NCBI GenBank assembly: GCA_012518475.1
Contig: JAAYSB010000097.1
Location: 1 to 11,720 of the forward strand
From: Intrasporangiaceae bacterium
GTDB taxonomy: Bacteria; Actinomycetota; Actinomycetes; Actinomycetales; Dermatophilaceae
Reading direction: 5' to 3'
Length of the DNA stretch: 11,720 nt
Under the pieces are notes generated by a model. It ran no database searches. It was not told where the DNA came from and saw nothing but the letters and a program-made list of their open reading frames with translations. Both the position numbers and the translations under genes were made by a program. Below, in pieces: positions 6,571 to 11,720 of the stretch (its first letter is position 1; each line of letters starts with the position of its first letter).

Positions 6571-7358
6571 GGCACTGTCCTATCACGCGCAAGACCCTCA
6601 GGCCCCATCTCGACGGCTATCTCGACGCCCGGCCCTGCTGACTCGGCACTCACGGTGCCGGCGACGATGCCCGGCAGGTTCCAGGAGCGGCGGTGGTACT
6701 CGCTCGCGCCATGGACCCGCAGCGCCTCGAGGTGCTCCGGAGCGGAGTACCCCTTGTTCCCGTCCCAGCCGTACACCGGCAGGTCCCGGGAGCGCTCGAC
6801 CACGAGCCGGTCCCGCGCGACCTTGGCCAGGACAGACGCGGCGGCCACGGACGAGCACCGCATGTCGGCCTTGATCATGGTCCGCACCGGCGGGGTCGAG
6901 GGGCCGTCCCCGTCCCCTGCGAAGGCGAGCAGTCCGACCTCCTCGGGCTCGGTCAGCCAGTCGTGGTTCCCGTCGAGGATGATGAGGTCGGGGGTGACGT
7001 CGAGAAGCGCCAGCGCACGGCGCCCCGCGAGCCGCAGCCCGCCCATGATCCCGACCTCGTCGATCTCGTTAGGGCTCGCGTGGCCGACGCCGAAGGAGAC
7101 GCACCACCGCTCGATCCGTGGAACCATCCGTTCACGGGCGGCGGCGGTGAGCAGCTTGCTGTCCTTGACCCCCGTCGGCGCGGACCGACAGCCCTCGTCG
7201 ATGACGACGACACCGACGCTCACCGGGCCTGCCAGGGCGCCGCGCCCGACCTCGTCCATCCCGGCCAGAACGCGGAACCCCTCCCGCTGGAGCAGCCGCT
7301 CGGTGCGTAGGGAGGGCTTGCGGGAGGTGACGGAGACGCGGCGGGTGCGAGGTGGCAT
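6567..7358 (-). CDS. rnhB: ribonuclease HII
   Basis: 263 residues from the ATG at 7358. RNase HII cuts RNA in RNA/DNA hybrids and nicks DNA 5' of single embedded ribonucleotides. The acidic catalytic set is complete: D35 and E36 in G-M-D-E-V-G-R-G, D129 in I-L-D-G-N-H-D and D165 in I-K-A-D-M-R. The family motifs K-D-S-K-L-L (65-70), A-A-A-S-V-L-A-K-V-A-R-D (172-183), N-K-G-Y-S-A-P-E-H (201-209) and H-R-R-S-W (222-226) are present. A 33-residue C-terminal tail extends past the core. Between about 134 and 157 there is a Gly/Asp-rich loop not present in short homologues. The frame remains open upstream to 7679, but that region is lepB in another frame. The ATG lies 19 bases beyond the lepB stop; no strong Shine-Dalgarno is seen. 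Confidence 0.95.
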   Translation of the reverse strand: MPPRTRRVSVTSRKPSLRTERLLQREGFRVLAGMDEVGRGALAGPVSVGVVVIDEGCRSAPTGVKDSKLLTAAARERMVPRIERWCVSFGVGHASPNEIDEVGIMGGLRLAGRRALALLDVTPDLIILDGNHDWLTEPEEVGLLAFAGDGDGPSTPPVRTMIKADMRCSSVAAASVLAKVARDRLVVERSRDLPVYGWDGNKGYSAPEHLEALRVHGASEYHRRSWNLPGIVAGTVSAESAGPGVEIAVEMGPEGLARDRTVP

Positions 7359-7377
7359 ACGAGATCGGCAGGCTGTG

Positions 7378-8112
7378 TCAGGGCGCGGGCACGCCCGAGA
7401 ACACCTCGGAGTGGTTGCTGAGCGTCCCGAGGCGGGTGAACGGCCAGACCGTGACGATCGCCCGGCCGACGACCCGCGAGAGCGGGACCGATCCCTGGAT
7501 GCCGTCCCCCTCGAGCGGGTGGAAGCGGGAGTCCTGGGAGTCCGAACGGTGGTCGCCCATGACCCAGACCGAGTCCGCGGGCACCTGGATGTCGAAGGCG
7601 ATGGCGGAGGCGGCATCCCCGGGATAGACGTAGGGCTCCTCGATCGGCGCGCCATTGACGGTGAGCCGGTTGTCGGCATCGCAGCAGACGACGCGGTCGC
7701 CGCCGACCCCGATGACGCGCTTGATGAGGTGCTCGTCGCCCGGGTCGGGCAACAGGCCGATGAAAGTCAGCCCCTGCTGGATCCTGCCGAGGACGGAGTC
7801 GTCCACCGCCGGCTGAGCGGACGGCGGCAGCCACCCGCCGGGGTCGCGGAAGACGACGATGTCGCCGCGGTTGATCCCTGACGTGGCCTTGTGCACCTTG
7901 CTCACCATGACCCGGTCCCCACGCTCGAGCGTCTGCTCCATCGACCCCGACGGGATGTAGAACGCCTGAGCCACCCACGTCTTGACGACGAGCGAGAGGA
8001 TCATCGCCATGGCGACGATGATGACGACCTCACGCAGCCCATAGAACAGCCCGCGCCAGAACCCACCCGGTTGGGGGTCGGCAGCGGGGGTCACCGGTGG
8101 GGCGTCCGTCAC
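7378..8112 (-). CDS. lepB: signal peptidase I (first paralogue)
   Basis: 244 residues. Cleaves signal peptides of exported preproteins on the outer face of the membrane using a Ser/Lys dyad. A cytoplasmic N-terminus is followed by a single membrane anchor (about 28-48), then I-P-S-G-S-M with the nucleophile S57, R-G-D-R-V-M-V-S-K, R-G-D-I-V-V-F, and K131 in I-K-R-V-I-G-V-G-G-D as general base. Box E is G-D-H-R-S-D-S-Q-D-S-R (187-196). Between boxes C and D there is a roughly 40-residue segment (90-128) that the neighbouring paralogue lacks. The GTG start at 8112 overlaps the paralogue's stop as GTGA and has a strong AAGGAG eight bases upstream (8121-8126). C143-C144 follow box D, and the paralogue has the same cysteine pair, supporting a tandem duplication. 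Confidence 0.95.
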   Translation of the reverse strand: MTDAPPVTPAADPQPGGFWRGLFYGLREVVIIVAMAMILSLVVKTWVAQAFYIPSGSMEQTLERGDRVMVSKVHKATSGINRGDIVVFRDPGGWLPPSAQPAVDDSVLGRIQQGLTFIGLLPDPGDEHLIKRVIGVGGDRVVCCDADNRLTVNGAPIEEPYVYPGDAASAIAFDIQVPADSVWVMGDHRSDSQDSRFHPLEGDGIQGSVPLSRVVGRAIVTVWPFTRLGTLSNHSEVFSGVPAP

Positions 8113-8768
8113 TGCGCCGGCTCCTTGTCGTTCGGGAGGTCGATAACCCCGGCAGTATCCCCCATGACGCCGACAGTCCCGTCATCGGATGACGATGGGG
8201 TATGCGCCGCGCCCCTCATCGAGAACCCGCCCAGTCGACCGGTGGGCCAGTAGCGCCACCGGACCTCGCCGACGACGTCGTCGGCGCGGAGCATGCCGCC
8301 GCCGGGTCTCCCGAGGGCGCTGCGCGAGTCGGCGCTCTCGGCCCGGTTGTCGCCCATGACCCAGAAGCGGTCGGCCGGGATGGTGACGGCGAACGTGGTC
8401 TGGTCGGTCGGGCCGGTCGCATACGGCTCGTCGAGCGGTTCCCCGTTACGGATGAGGCGTCCGTCCTCGGTGCAGCAGGAGACCTCGTCACCGGGCACGC
8501 CGATGACGCGTTTGACGGCCGACTGGGGCTGGCCGAGCAGGTGCTCCGCGTCGAAGACGATGATGTCGTCGCGCTGAATGCCGGTCGTCTTGAGGACGAT
8601 CACGCGGTCGCCGTCCTTGAGGCCAGGGGCCATCGAGTCAGCGGTCACGGCGAAGGTCTCGACGACGAGGGCCCGGAGCAGCGCCAGGACAAGCACGGCG
8701 ACCCCCGTTGCCAGCAGGAGGATCCTGCGGGACGAACGGGGGTCGCCGGTGTGCTGGAGCGAGCTCAG
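8109..8768 (-). CDS. lepB: signal peptidase I (second paralogue), probable CTG start
   Basis: 219 residues if started at CTG 8768. The core has A-D-S-M with nucleophile S45, D-G-D-R-V-I-V-L-K, R-D-D-I-I-V-F, K86 in V-K-R-V-I-G-V-P-G-D, and box E G-D-N-R-A-E-S-A-D-S-R (139-149). A hydrophilic C-terminal tail of about 35 residues is unusual. The nearest standard start is GTG 8696, but that would remove half of the membrane anchor. Upstream in frame lie R-S-S-R-R and I-L-L-L-A-T-G-V-A-V, a normal positive-inside flank and helix, with high-GC third positions. No ATG, GTG or TTG exists in this frame between 8697 and the stop at 8907-8909, while CTG 8768 has CGAGG seven bases upstream. Another CTG at 8819 overlaps the rplS stop but has no ribosome site. 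The gene lies between rplS and the other signal peptidase, coupled to the latter by a GTGA overlap. Confidence 0.85.
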   Translation of the reverse strand: MSSLQHTGDPRSSRRILLLATGVAVLVLALLRALVVETFAVTADSMAPGLKDGDRVIVLKTTGIQRDDIIVFDAEHLLGQPQSAVKRVIGVPGDEVSCCTEDGRLIRNGEPLDEPYATGPTDQTTFAVTIPADRFWVMGDNRAESADSRSALGRPGGGMLRADDVVGEVRWRYWPTGRLGGFSMRGAAHTPSSSDDGTVGVMGDTAGVIDLPNDKEPAQ

Positions 8769-8775
8769 TGTCTTG

Positions 8776-8780
8776 CCTCG
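8776..8780 (-). promoter_or_regulatory. ribosome binding site deciding the CTG start of the second lepB
   Basis: CGAGG on the minus strand, seven bases before CTG 8766-8768. Its spacing is normal for a Shine-Dalgarno, and it is the only plausible site placed before a codon that would give a complete N-terminal anchor. Confidence 0.4.
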
Positions 8781-8815
8781 ATCTGCTCGACCTGGCTCGG
8801 ATCGCCGCTGGTCGT

Positions 8816-9175
8816 TCAGCGAGCGGTCGGGGTCTCGCGCTTCTCCTTGATCTTGGCGGCCTTGCCGCGCAGACCACGGAGGTAGTAGAGCTTGGCGCGG
8901 CGGACGTCACCACGGGTGACGACCTCGATCTTGTCGATCGCCGGGGTGTGGAGCGGGAAGGTCCGCTCGACGCCGACACCGAAGGAGATCTTGCGCACGG
9001 TGAAGGTCTCGCCGATGCCGCTGCCGTGGCGACGGATCACAACACCCTGGAACACCTGGACACGAGAGCGGGTGCCCTCGATGACCTTCACGTGAACCTT
9101 GACGGTGTCACCGGCGCGGAAGTCGGGGATGTCGTCCCGCAGGGACGCCTTGTCGAGCTCATCGAAACGCTGCAT
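8816..9175 (-). CDS. rplS: 50S ribosomal protein L19
   Basis: 119 residues from the ATG at 9175. L19 sits at the 30S-50S interface. It is recognised along its whole length: M-Q-R-F-D-E-L-D, D-F-R-A-G-D-T-V-K-V-H-V-K-V-I-E-G, R-V-Q-V-F-Q-G-V-V-I, I-S-F-G-V-G-V-E-R-T-F-P-L-H, I-D-K-I-E-V-V-T-R-G-D-V-R-R-A-K-L-Y-Y-L-R, and a lysine-rich C-terminus. The frame continues to a GTG at 9202, but the ATG gives the family-standard N-terminus. The ribosome site is weak (GAAG). A 207-base untranslated stretch separates it from the thioesterase gene upstream, so it may have its own promoter or leader control. Confidence 0.97.
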   Translation of the reverse strand: MQRFDELDKASLRDDIPDFRAGDTVKVHVKVIEGTRSRVQVFQGVVIRRHGSGIGETFTVRKISFGVGVERTFPLHTPAIDKIEVVTRGDVRRAKLYYLRGLRGKAAKIKEKRETPTAR

Positions 9176-9382
9176 GACTGCTTCGCATTCTGCACGTGCC
9201 ACAGGTCAGGTGCTGGTGGATCTATCGGATTGGGGGTGGACGTCGAGCTGGCCGCGTTCTCGCAGTGCTGAGCAGGAACTCCCCCTGTGGCAGGGGCCAG
9301 GTCATCTCAGGTCCAAGGGTCAATCTTGCCAGAGCCGCCGGCGTGGAGGAAATCGGCTGCTCACCGCACCCTTGGCCTTCGC
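9176..9382 (-). promoter_or_regulatory. intergenic leader of rplS with two inverted repeats
   Basis: This 207-base stretch holds no convincing gene. Two structures stand out in the minus-strand transcript. An 8-bp perfect inverted repeat, CCAAGGGT (9375-9368) with ACCCTTGG (9320-9313), encloses 47 bases. Closer to rplS, a 6-bp stem with a 3-base loop (9282-9296, CCCCTG / CAGGGG) could be a small hairpin or part of a terminator, although no T-run follows. TTGACC just inside the first repeat resembles a -35 box but has no matching -10 at normal spacing. A ribosomal-protein leader, a terminator for the upstream thioesterase gene and an rplS promoter are all possible. Confidence 0.35.
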
Positions 9383-9838
9383 TCAGCCGGAGCGAGGCCG
9401 CAGTGTCAGCGGCTCGTCGAGGTGCTCGGTCAGGGCAGCCCGCACGTCATCGCTGAGCGGCCAGGGACGCTTGGTCTCCTGGTCGACGAGCACCATGGTC
9501 GCCTCGGTCACGGCGTCCGGCTCCTCGGTGCTCGTATAGATCTCGGTCTCCACCGTGAACGACGAGGACCCGATGTGCCCGATCCAGCAGCAGACCCGAT
9601 AGCTCGCGCCCGGCTCCCACATGATCTCGGAGCGGAACTCCGCGTGCTGCGCAGCGGCGAGGAGGAAGACGTCGGGCGGCATCGAGGCCAGCAGCCCGAA
9701 GCCCTCGTTGCGGGCGCCCTCGACGCCACCGAGGAAGAGCACCCGGGCCTCGTCCGCGATCCGGAGGACCTCGAGGTTGTCGACGTGGTTCGCGGTGTTG
9801 AGGTCGCGCAGCCGCATCTGGAACTCGGTCTCGAACAT
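9383..9838 (-). CDS. hotdog-fold acyl-CoA thioesterase (YbgC/4HBT-like)
   Basis: 151 residues from the ATG at 9838. The N-terminal pattern M-R-L-R-D-L-N-T-A-N-H-V-D-N followed by the hot-dog helix L-E-V-L-R-I-A-D-E-A-R-V-L-F-L (22-36) is typical of single-domain 4-hydroxybenzoyl-CoA-like thioesterases, with D12 and the N-H-V-x-N stretch at the expected active-site position. Strand-rich segments follow (F-R-S-E-I-M-W, Y-R-V-C-C-W-I-G-H-I-G, S-F-T-V-E-T-E-I-Y, A-T-M-V-L-V-D). The protein probably hydrolyses a fatty- or aryl-CoA thioester in the cytoplasm; the substrate cannot be inferred. It follows the trmD-GNAT stop by five bases and has a perfect AGGAGG (9849-9854), so it is co-transcribed. 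The upstream in-frame extension to 9958 lies inside the preceding gene and is rejected. Confidence 0.9.
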   Translation of the reverse strand: MFETEFQMRLRDLNTANHVDNLEVLRIADEARVLFLGGVEGARNEGFGLLASMPPDVFLLAAAQHAEFRSEIMWEPGASYRVCCWIGHIGSSSFTVETEIYTSTEEPDAVTEATMVLVDQETKRPWPLSDDVRAALTEHLDEPLTLRPRSG

Positions 9839-9843
9839 CTGCG

Positions 9844-11073
9844 TCAGTCCTCCTGTCGCCGCTTGACGAGGTCGACAGCCACCTCGTGGACCTCGCTCTC
9901 TCCGGGGATGAGCCGGTAGCCGGCCTTCTTGTACATCCGCTGGTTCGCCGCCCGCCACCGGCCGGTCGTCAGCCAGAACTCGGTGATGTCGTCCGGTGCC
10001 TGCGCCTCGATGTGCGCGAGCAGCTGCCGGCCCAGTCCGCGGCCATGCAGGTCGGGGGCGACCATGAGCCGGGCGATGGACCAGCGTTGCGGCTCGCCCG
10101 GCTTGCGCTGGGCACGTACCGAGCCGATGAGGCGTCCGTGCGCGCGGAGCACCCAGGTCTGCCAGGTCCGCAGCGCCTCAGCGTGCTGCTCGAGGCTCTC
10201 GTCCGGCCCGGCCCACCGGGGCGCGACCTGGGCGACCTCCTCCAGCCAGCAGGCTCGGGTCAGGACGAGCAGCTCGGGCAGGTCGGCCGGCGTCGCCGGT
10301 CGCAGCTCGAGGTCGGTGATGTCCATTGCCGTGACAGACGGGTGGACCAGGTCGGGCCGGCGCTCGGCGGTGCGAGCGAGTCGCTGCTCGTGCCGCCACT
10401 GTGCGATGGCGGCGTGGTTGCCGGAGAGCAATACCGAAGGCACGTCACGGGTCACCGAGCCGTCGTCCCAGGACGCCGGCTTGGTATAGACGGGGTACTC
10501 GAGGAGACCGTCCTCGTGGGACTCCTCGACGAGGCTCTCCGGGTTGCCGACCACCCCGGGAACGAGCCGGCCGACGGCCTCGACCATCGCGAGCACGGCG
10601 ACCTCTCCCCCGTTGAGCACGTAGTCGCCGAGCGACACGACGTCGACCTGCCAGCCGAGAGTCTCCTGCGCATACGCATACACGCGCTCGTCGATGCCCT
10701 CGTAGCGGCCACAGGCGAACGCCAGCCACGGCTCCTGGGCGAGCTCACGCGCCAGCTGCTGGTCGAAGCGTCGTCCGGAGGGACCCGGCACGATGAGCCG
10801 GGGGCGTCGCGGATCACCTTCATCCACAAGGGAGTCGAGCGCCTCCTTCCACGGCTGCGGCTTCATGACCATCCCGGCACCGCCACCGAAGGGGGTGTCG
10901 TCGACTGTCCGGTGCCGGTCGTGGGTGAAGTCGCGCAGATCGTGGACCCGGACGTCGAGCAGCCCGTCCCGGCGGGCCTTGCCGATGAGCGAGATGTCGA
11001 GGGCGCCGAGGTACTCGGGGAAGATCGAGACGACGTCGATCCGCATGGCGCTCTGCGCTGTGCTCTGATCCAC
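9844..11073 (-). CDS. trmD: TrmD tRNA (guanine-37-N1)-methyltransferase fused to a GNAT acetyltransferase
   Basis: 409 residues in one uninterrupted frame. Residues 10-243 are a complete TrmD: M-R-I-D-V-V-S-I-F-P-E, D-D-T-P-F-G-G-G-A-G-M-V-M (58-70), the knot motifs G-P-S-G (97-100), C-G-R-Y-E-G-I-D-E-R (121-130) and S-L-G-D-Y-V-L-N-G-G-E (147-157), then H-E-D-G-L-L-E-Y-P with D188 as the likely catalytic Asp, and V-L-L-S-G-N-H. It methylates G37 of tRNAs using S-adenosylmethionine to prevent frameshifting. After a short linker, residues 255-409 form a GNAT domain with L-M-V-A-P-D-L-H-G-R-G-L-G-R-Q-L as acetyl-CoA-binding motif and N-Q-R-M-Y-K-K-A-G-Y near the end. The substrate of that domain is unknown. 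An internal ATG at 10326 lacks a ribosome site, favouring a true fusion. GTG 11073 has GGGAG six bases upstream; ATG 11046 is the alternative start. Confidence 0.93.
   Translation of the reverse strand: MDQSTAQSAMRIDVVSIFPEYLGALDISLIGKARRDGLLDVRVHDLRDFTHDRHRTVDDTPFGGGAGMVMKPQPWKEALDSLVDEGDPRRPRLIVPGPSGRRFDQQLARELAQEPWLAFACGRYEGIDERVYAYAQETLGWQVDVVSLGDYVLNGGEVAVLAMVEAVGRLVPGVVGNPESLVEESHEDGLLEYPVYTKPASWDDGSVTRDVPSVLLSGNHAAIAQWRHEQRLARTAERRPDLVHPSVTAMDITDLELRPATPADLPELLVLTRACWLEEVAQVAPRWAGPDESLEQHAEALRTWQTWVLRAHGRLIGSVRAQRKPGEPQRWSIARLMVAPDLHGRGLGRQLLAHIEAQAPDDITEFWLTTGRWRAANQRMYKKAGYRLIPGESEVHEVAVDLVKRRQED
9849..9854 (-). promoter_or_regulatory. consensus ribosome binding site of the thioesterase gene
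   Basis: AGGAGG on the minus strand, ten bases before ATG 9838 and inside the last codons of the trmD-GNAT gene. It fixes the thioesterase start. Confidence 0.7.
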
Positions 11074-11076
11074 CGG

Positions 11077-11640
11077 CTACTCCCGGGCGAGGTCGAGCAG
11101 TCCGGGCGGGGCGTCGACGACGACCCTGCCCCCACCGACGTCGACCACGGGCACGATCGCAGCGACGAAGGGCACGAGGGCCTCGACGCCGTCCGTGAGC
11201 CGGATGGCGAGCAGGTCCTGGGCGGCTCCGGTGTGCAGTGCGGTCACCGTGCCGACGGTGGCTCCGTCAGGGTCGACTGCGGTCAGCCCGACGAGCTCGT
11301 CCTCATACCAGGCGTTCTCGTCCTCCTCGTCCGCGTCCTCCTCGGCAACCTCGTCGACCGCCAGGTGCAGCGTGGTCCCCCGCAGCGACTCGGCACCCGT
11401 CCGGTCCGGGATCTCCTCGAACCGGAGCAGCCAGATCTCCCGGTGCAGACGCGCGGCGGCCAGCGTCAGGGCCTTGGGCACCCCTGTTCCCGGAGCAGCC
11501 TCGGTCCCGAAGACGGTTCCCGGGACGAAGCGAGCCTCGGGGTCGTCAGTGTGCACCCGGACAGTGACCTCGCCGCGCAGCCCGTGCGGCTTCCCGATCC
11601 TGGCGACGAGCCGGTCTGCTGAACTGCCCTGCATACTCAC
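11077..11640 (-). CDS. rimM: 16S rRNA processing protein RimM
   Basis: 187 residues from GTG 11640. RimM is an assembly factor that binds ribosomal protein S19 and helps mature the 30S head. The N-terminal barrel (about 11-95) opens with V-A-R-I-G-K-P-H-G-L-R-G-E-V, the family hallmark, and R-F-V-P-G. The PRC-barrel domain (about 110-187) includes W-Y-E-D-E-L-V-G-L-T-A and I-V-P-V-V-D-V-G-G-G-R-V-V-V-D-A-P-P-G-L-L. The interdomain segment (95-110) is strongly acidic, richer in Asp/Glu than usual. GTG 11640 has GGAGG nine bases upstream; ATG 11634 and a frame extension to 11685 are alternatives, but the extension would read through the large palindrome. The stop lies three bases before the trmD GTG, so the two are coupled, the order seen in most bacteria. 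Confidence 0.93.
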   Translation of the reverse strand: MSMQGSSADRLVARIGKPHGLRGEVTVRVHTDDPEARFVPGTVFGTEAAPGTGVPKALTLAAARLHREIWLLRFEEIPDRTGAESLRGTTLHLAVDEVAEEDADEEDENAWYEDELVGLTAVDPDGATVGTVTALHTGAAQDLLAIRLTDGVEALVPFVAAIVPVVDVGGGRVVVDAPPGLLDLARE

Positions 11641-11649
11641 GGCACTGAT

Positions 11650-11654
11650 CCTCC
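11650..11654 (-). promoter_or_regulatory. ribosome binding site of rimM
   Basis: GGAGG on the minus strand, nine bases before GTG 11640 and 15 before ATG 11634. The spacing favours the GTG start. It lies 11 bases past the base of the large upstream hairpin. Confidence 0.55.
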
Positions 11655-11665
11655 CTGTGCTGGCC

Positions 11666-11705
11666 ACCGTGCCACAACCTGGCAATTGCCAGGTTGTGGC
11701 ACGGT
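11666..11705. terminator. perfect 40-bp palindrome upstream of rimM, possible terminator or processing hairpin
   Basis: Bases 11666-11685 and 11686-11705 are exact reverse complements, with no spacer. As RNA it would fold into an 18-bp stem (arm ACCGTGCCACAACCTGGC) closed by an AATT loop. No T-run follows on either strand, so it is not a textbook intrinsic terminator, although actinobacterial terminators often lack one. It precedes the rimM ribosome site by 11 bases. Because it is symmetric it would act on transcripts from both directions. It could separate the genes beyond the window edge (rpsP and a KH-domain gene are usual there) from rimM, be an mRNA processing site, or be a dispersed repeat element. 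Confidence 0.6.
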
Positions 11706-11720
11706 CTGGTGGGACGACAA

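Noticed and set aside
7359..7679. N-terminal extension of rnhB by 107 residues
   Set aside because: It is lepB read in another frame; ATG 7358 gives a normal RNase HII.
6232..7881. 549-codon open frame on the plus strand
   Set aside because: It lies antisense to DUF2469, rnhB and lepB, which have full family motifs. Its protein is repetitive and Arg/Pro/Ser-rich with no domain, typical of high-GC antisense shadows.
8160..8200. Nested inverted repeats in the 3' part of the second lepB gene
   Set aside because: CCCCAT/ATGGGG and CGTCAT/ATGACG pairs are short, compete with each other and lie in coding sequence, so chance is likely.
9886..11622. 578-codon open frame on the plus strand
   Set aside because: It is antisense to the trmD-GNAT gene and rimM and shows only low-complexity composition; no motif supports it.
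1..11720. tRNA, rRNA, CRISPR array or known riboswitch
   Set aside because: Reading both strands I found no cloverleaf-like sequence, regularly spaced repeat array or recognisable riboswitch core; a covariance-model scan would be decisive.

Overview
The window is high-GC DNA and reads as chromosomal DNA of an actinobacterium. The gene order rimM-trmD-rplS-lepB-rnhB-DUF2469-yraN-comM-dprA-xerC-M23 peptidase, the actinobacteria-restricted DUF2469 protein and the tandem signal peptidases all fit that phylum. A Micrococcales lineage (Intrasporangiaceae-like) is my guess, not something the sequence proves.

From 2120 to 11640 every gene is on the minus strand, so the cluster is transcribed from right to left: rimM, trmD fused to a GNAT acetyltransferase, a hotdog thioesterase, rplS, two signal peptidase I paralogues, rnhB, DUF2469, yraN, comM, dprA, xerC. 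Most junctions are short gaps or 4-base ATGA/GTGA overlaps, which indicates translational coupling in one or a few operons. The larger internal breaks are the 207-base leader before rplS, the 105 bases before yraN, and a perfect 40-bp palindrome upstream of rimM. The functions are ribosome and tRNA maturation (RimM, TrmD, L19), protein export (LepB), R-loop or primer RNA removal (RNase HII), and DNA uptake or processing and chromosome resolution (YraN, ComM, DprA, XerC).

The left 2.1 kb is on the plus strand and is less conventional. It holds the 3' part of an unrecognised polytopic membrane protein, an intergenic stretch with an 18-bp direct repeat pair that may be an insertion-sequence scar, an M23-family protein lacking the usual catalytic histidines, and a compact RHH antitoxin/MazF toxin pair that converges on xerC with only 3 bases between stop codons. 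rpsB, which usually lies beyond the M23 gene in this neighbourhood, is not in the window.

I do not see a clearly new multi-gene system. The observations most worth a second look are the TrmD-GNAT fusion, the 40-bp palindrome before rimM, the probable CTG start of the second signal peptidase, the apparently leaderless toxin-antitoxin promoter with helically phased repeats, and the degenerate M23 active site.
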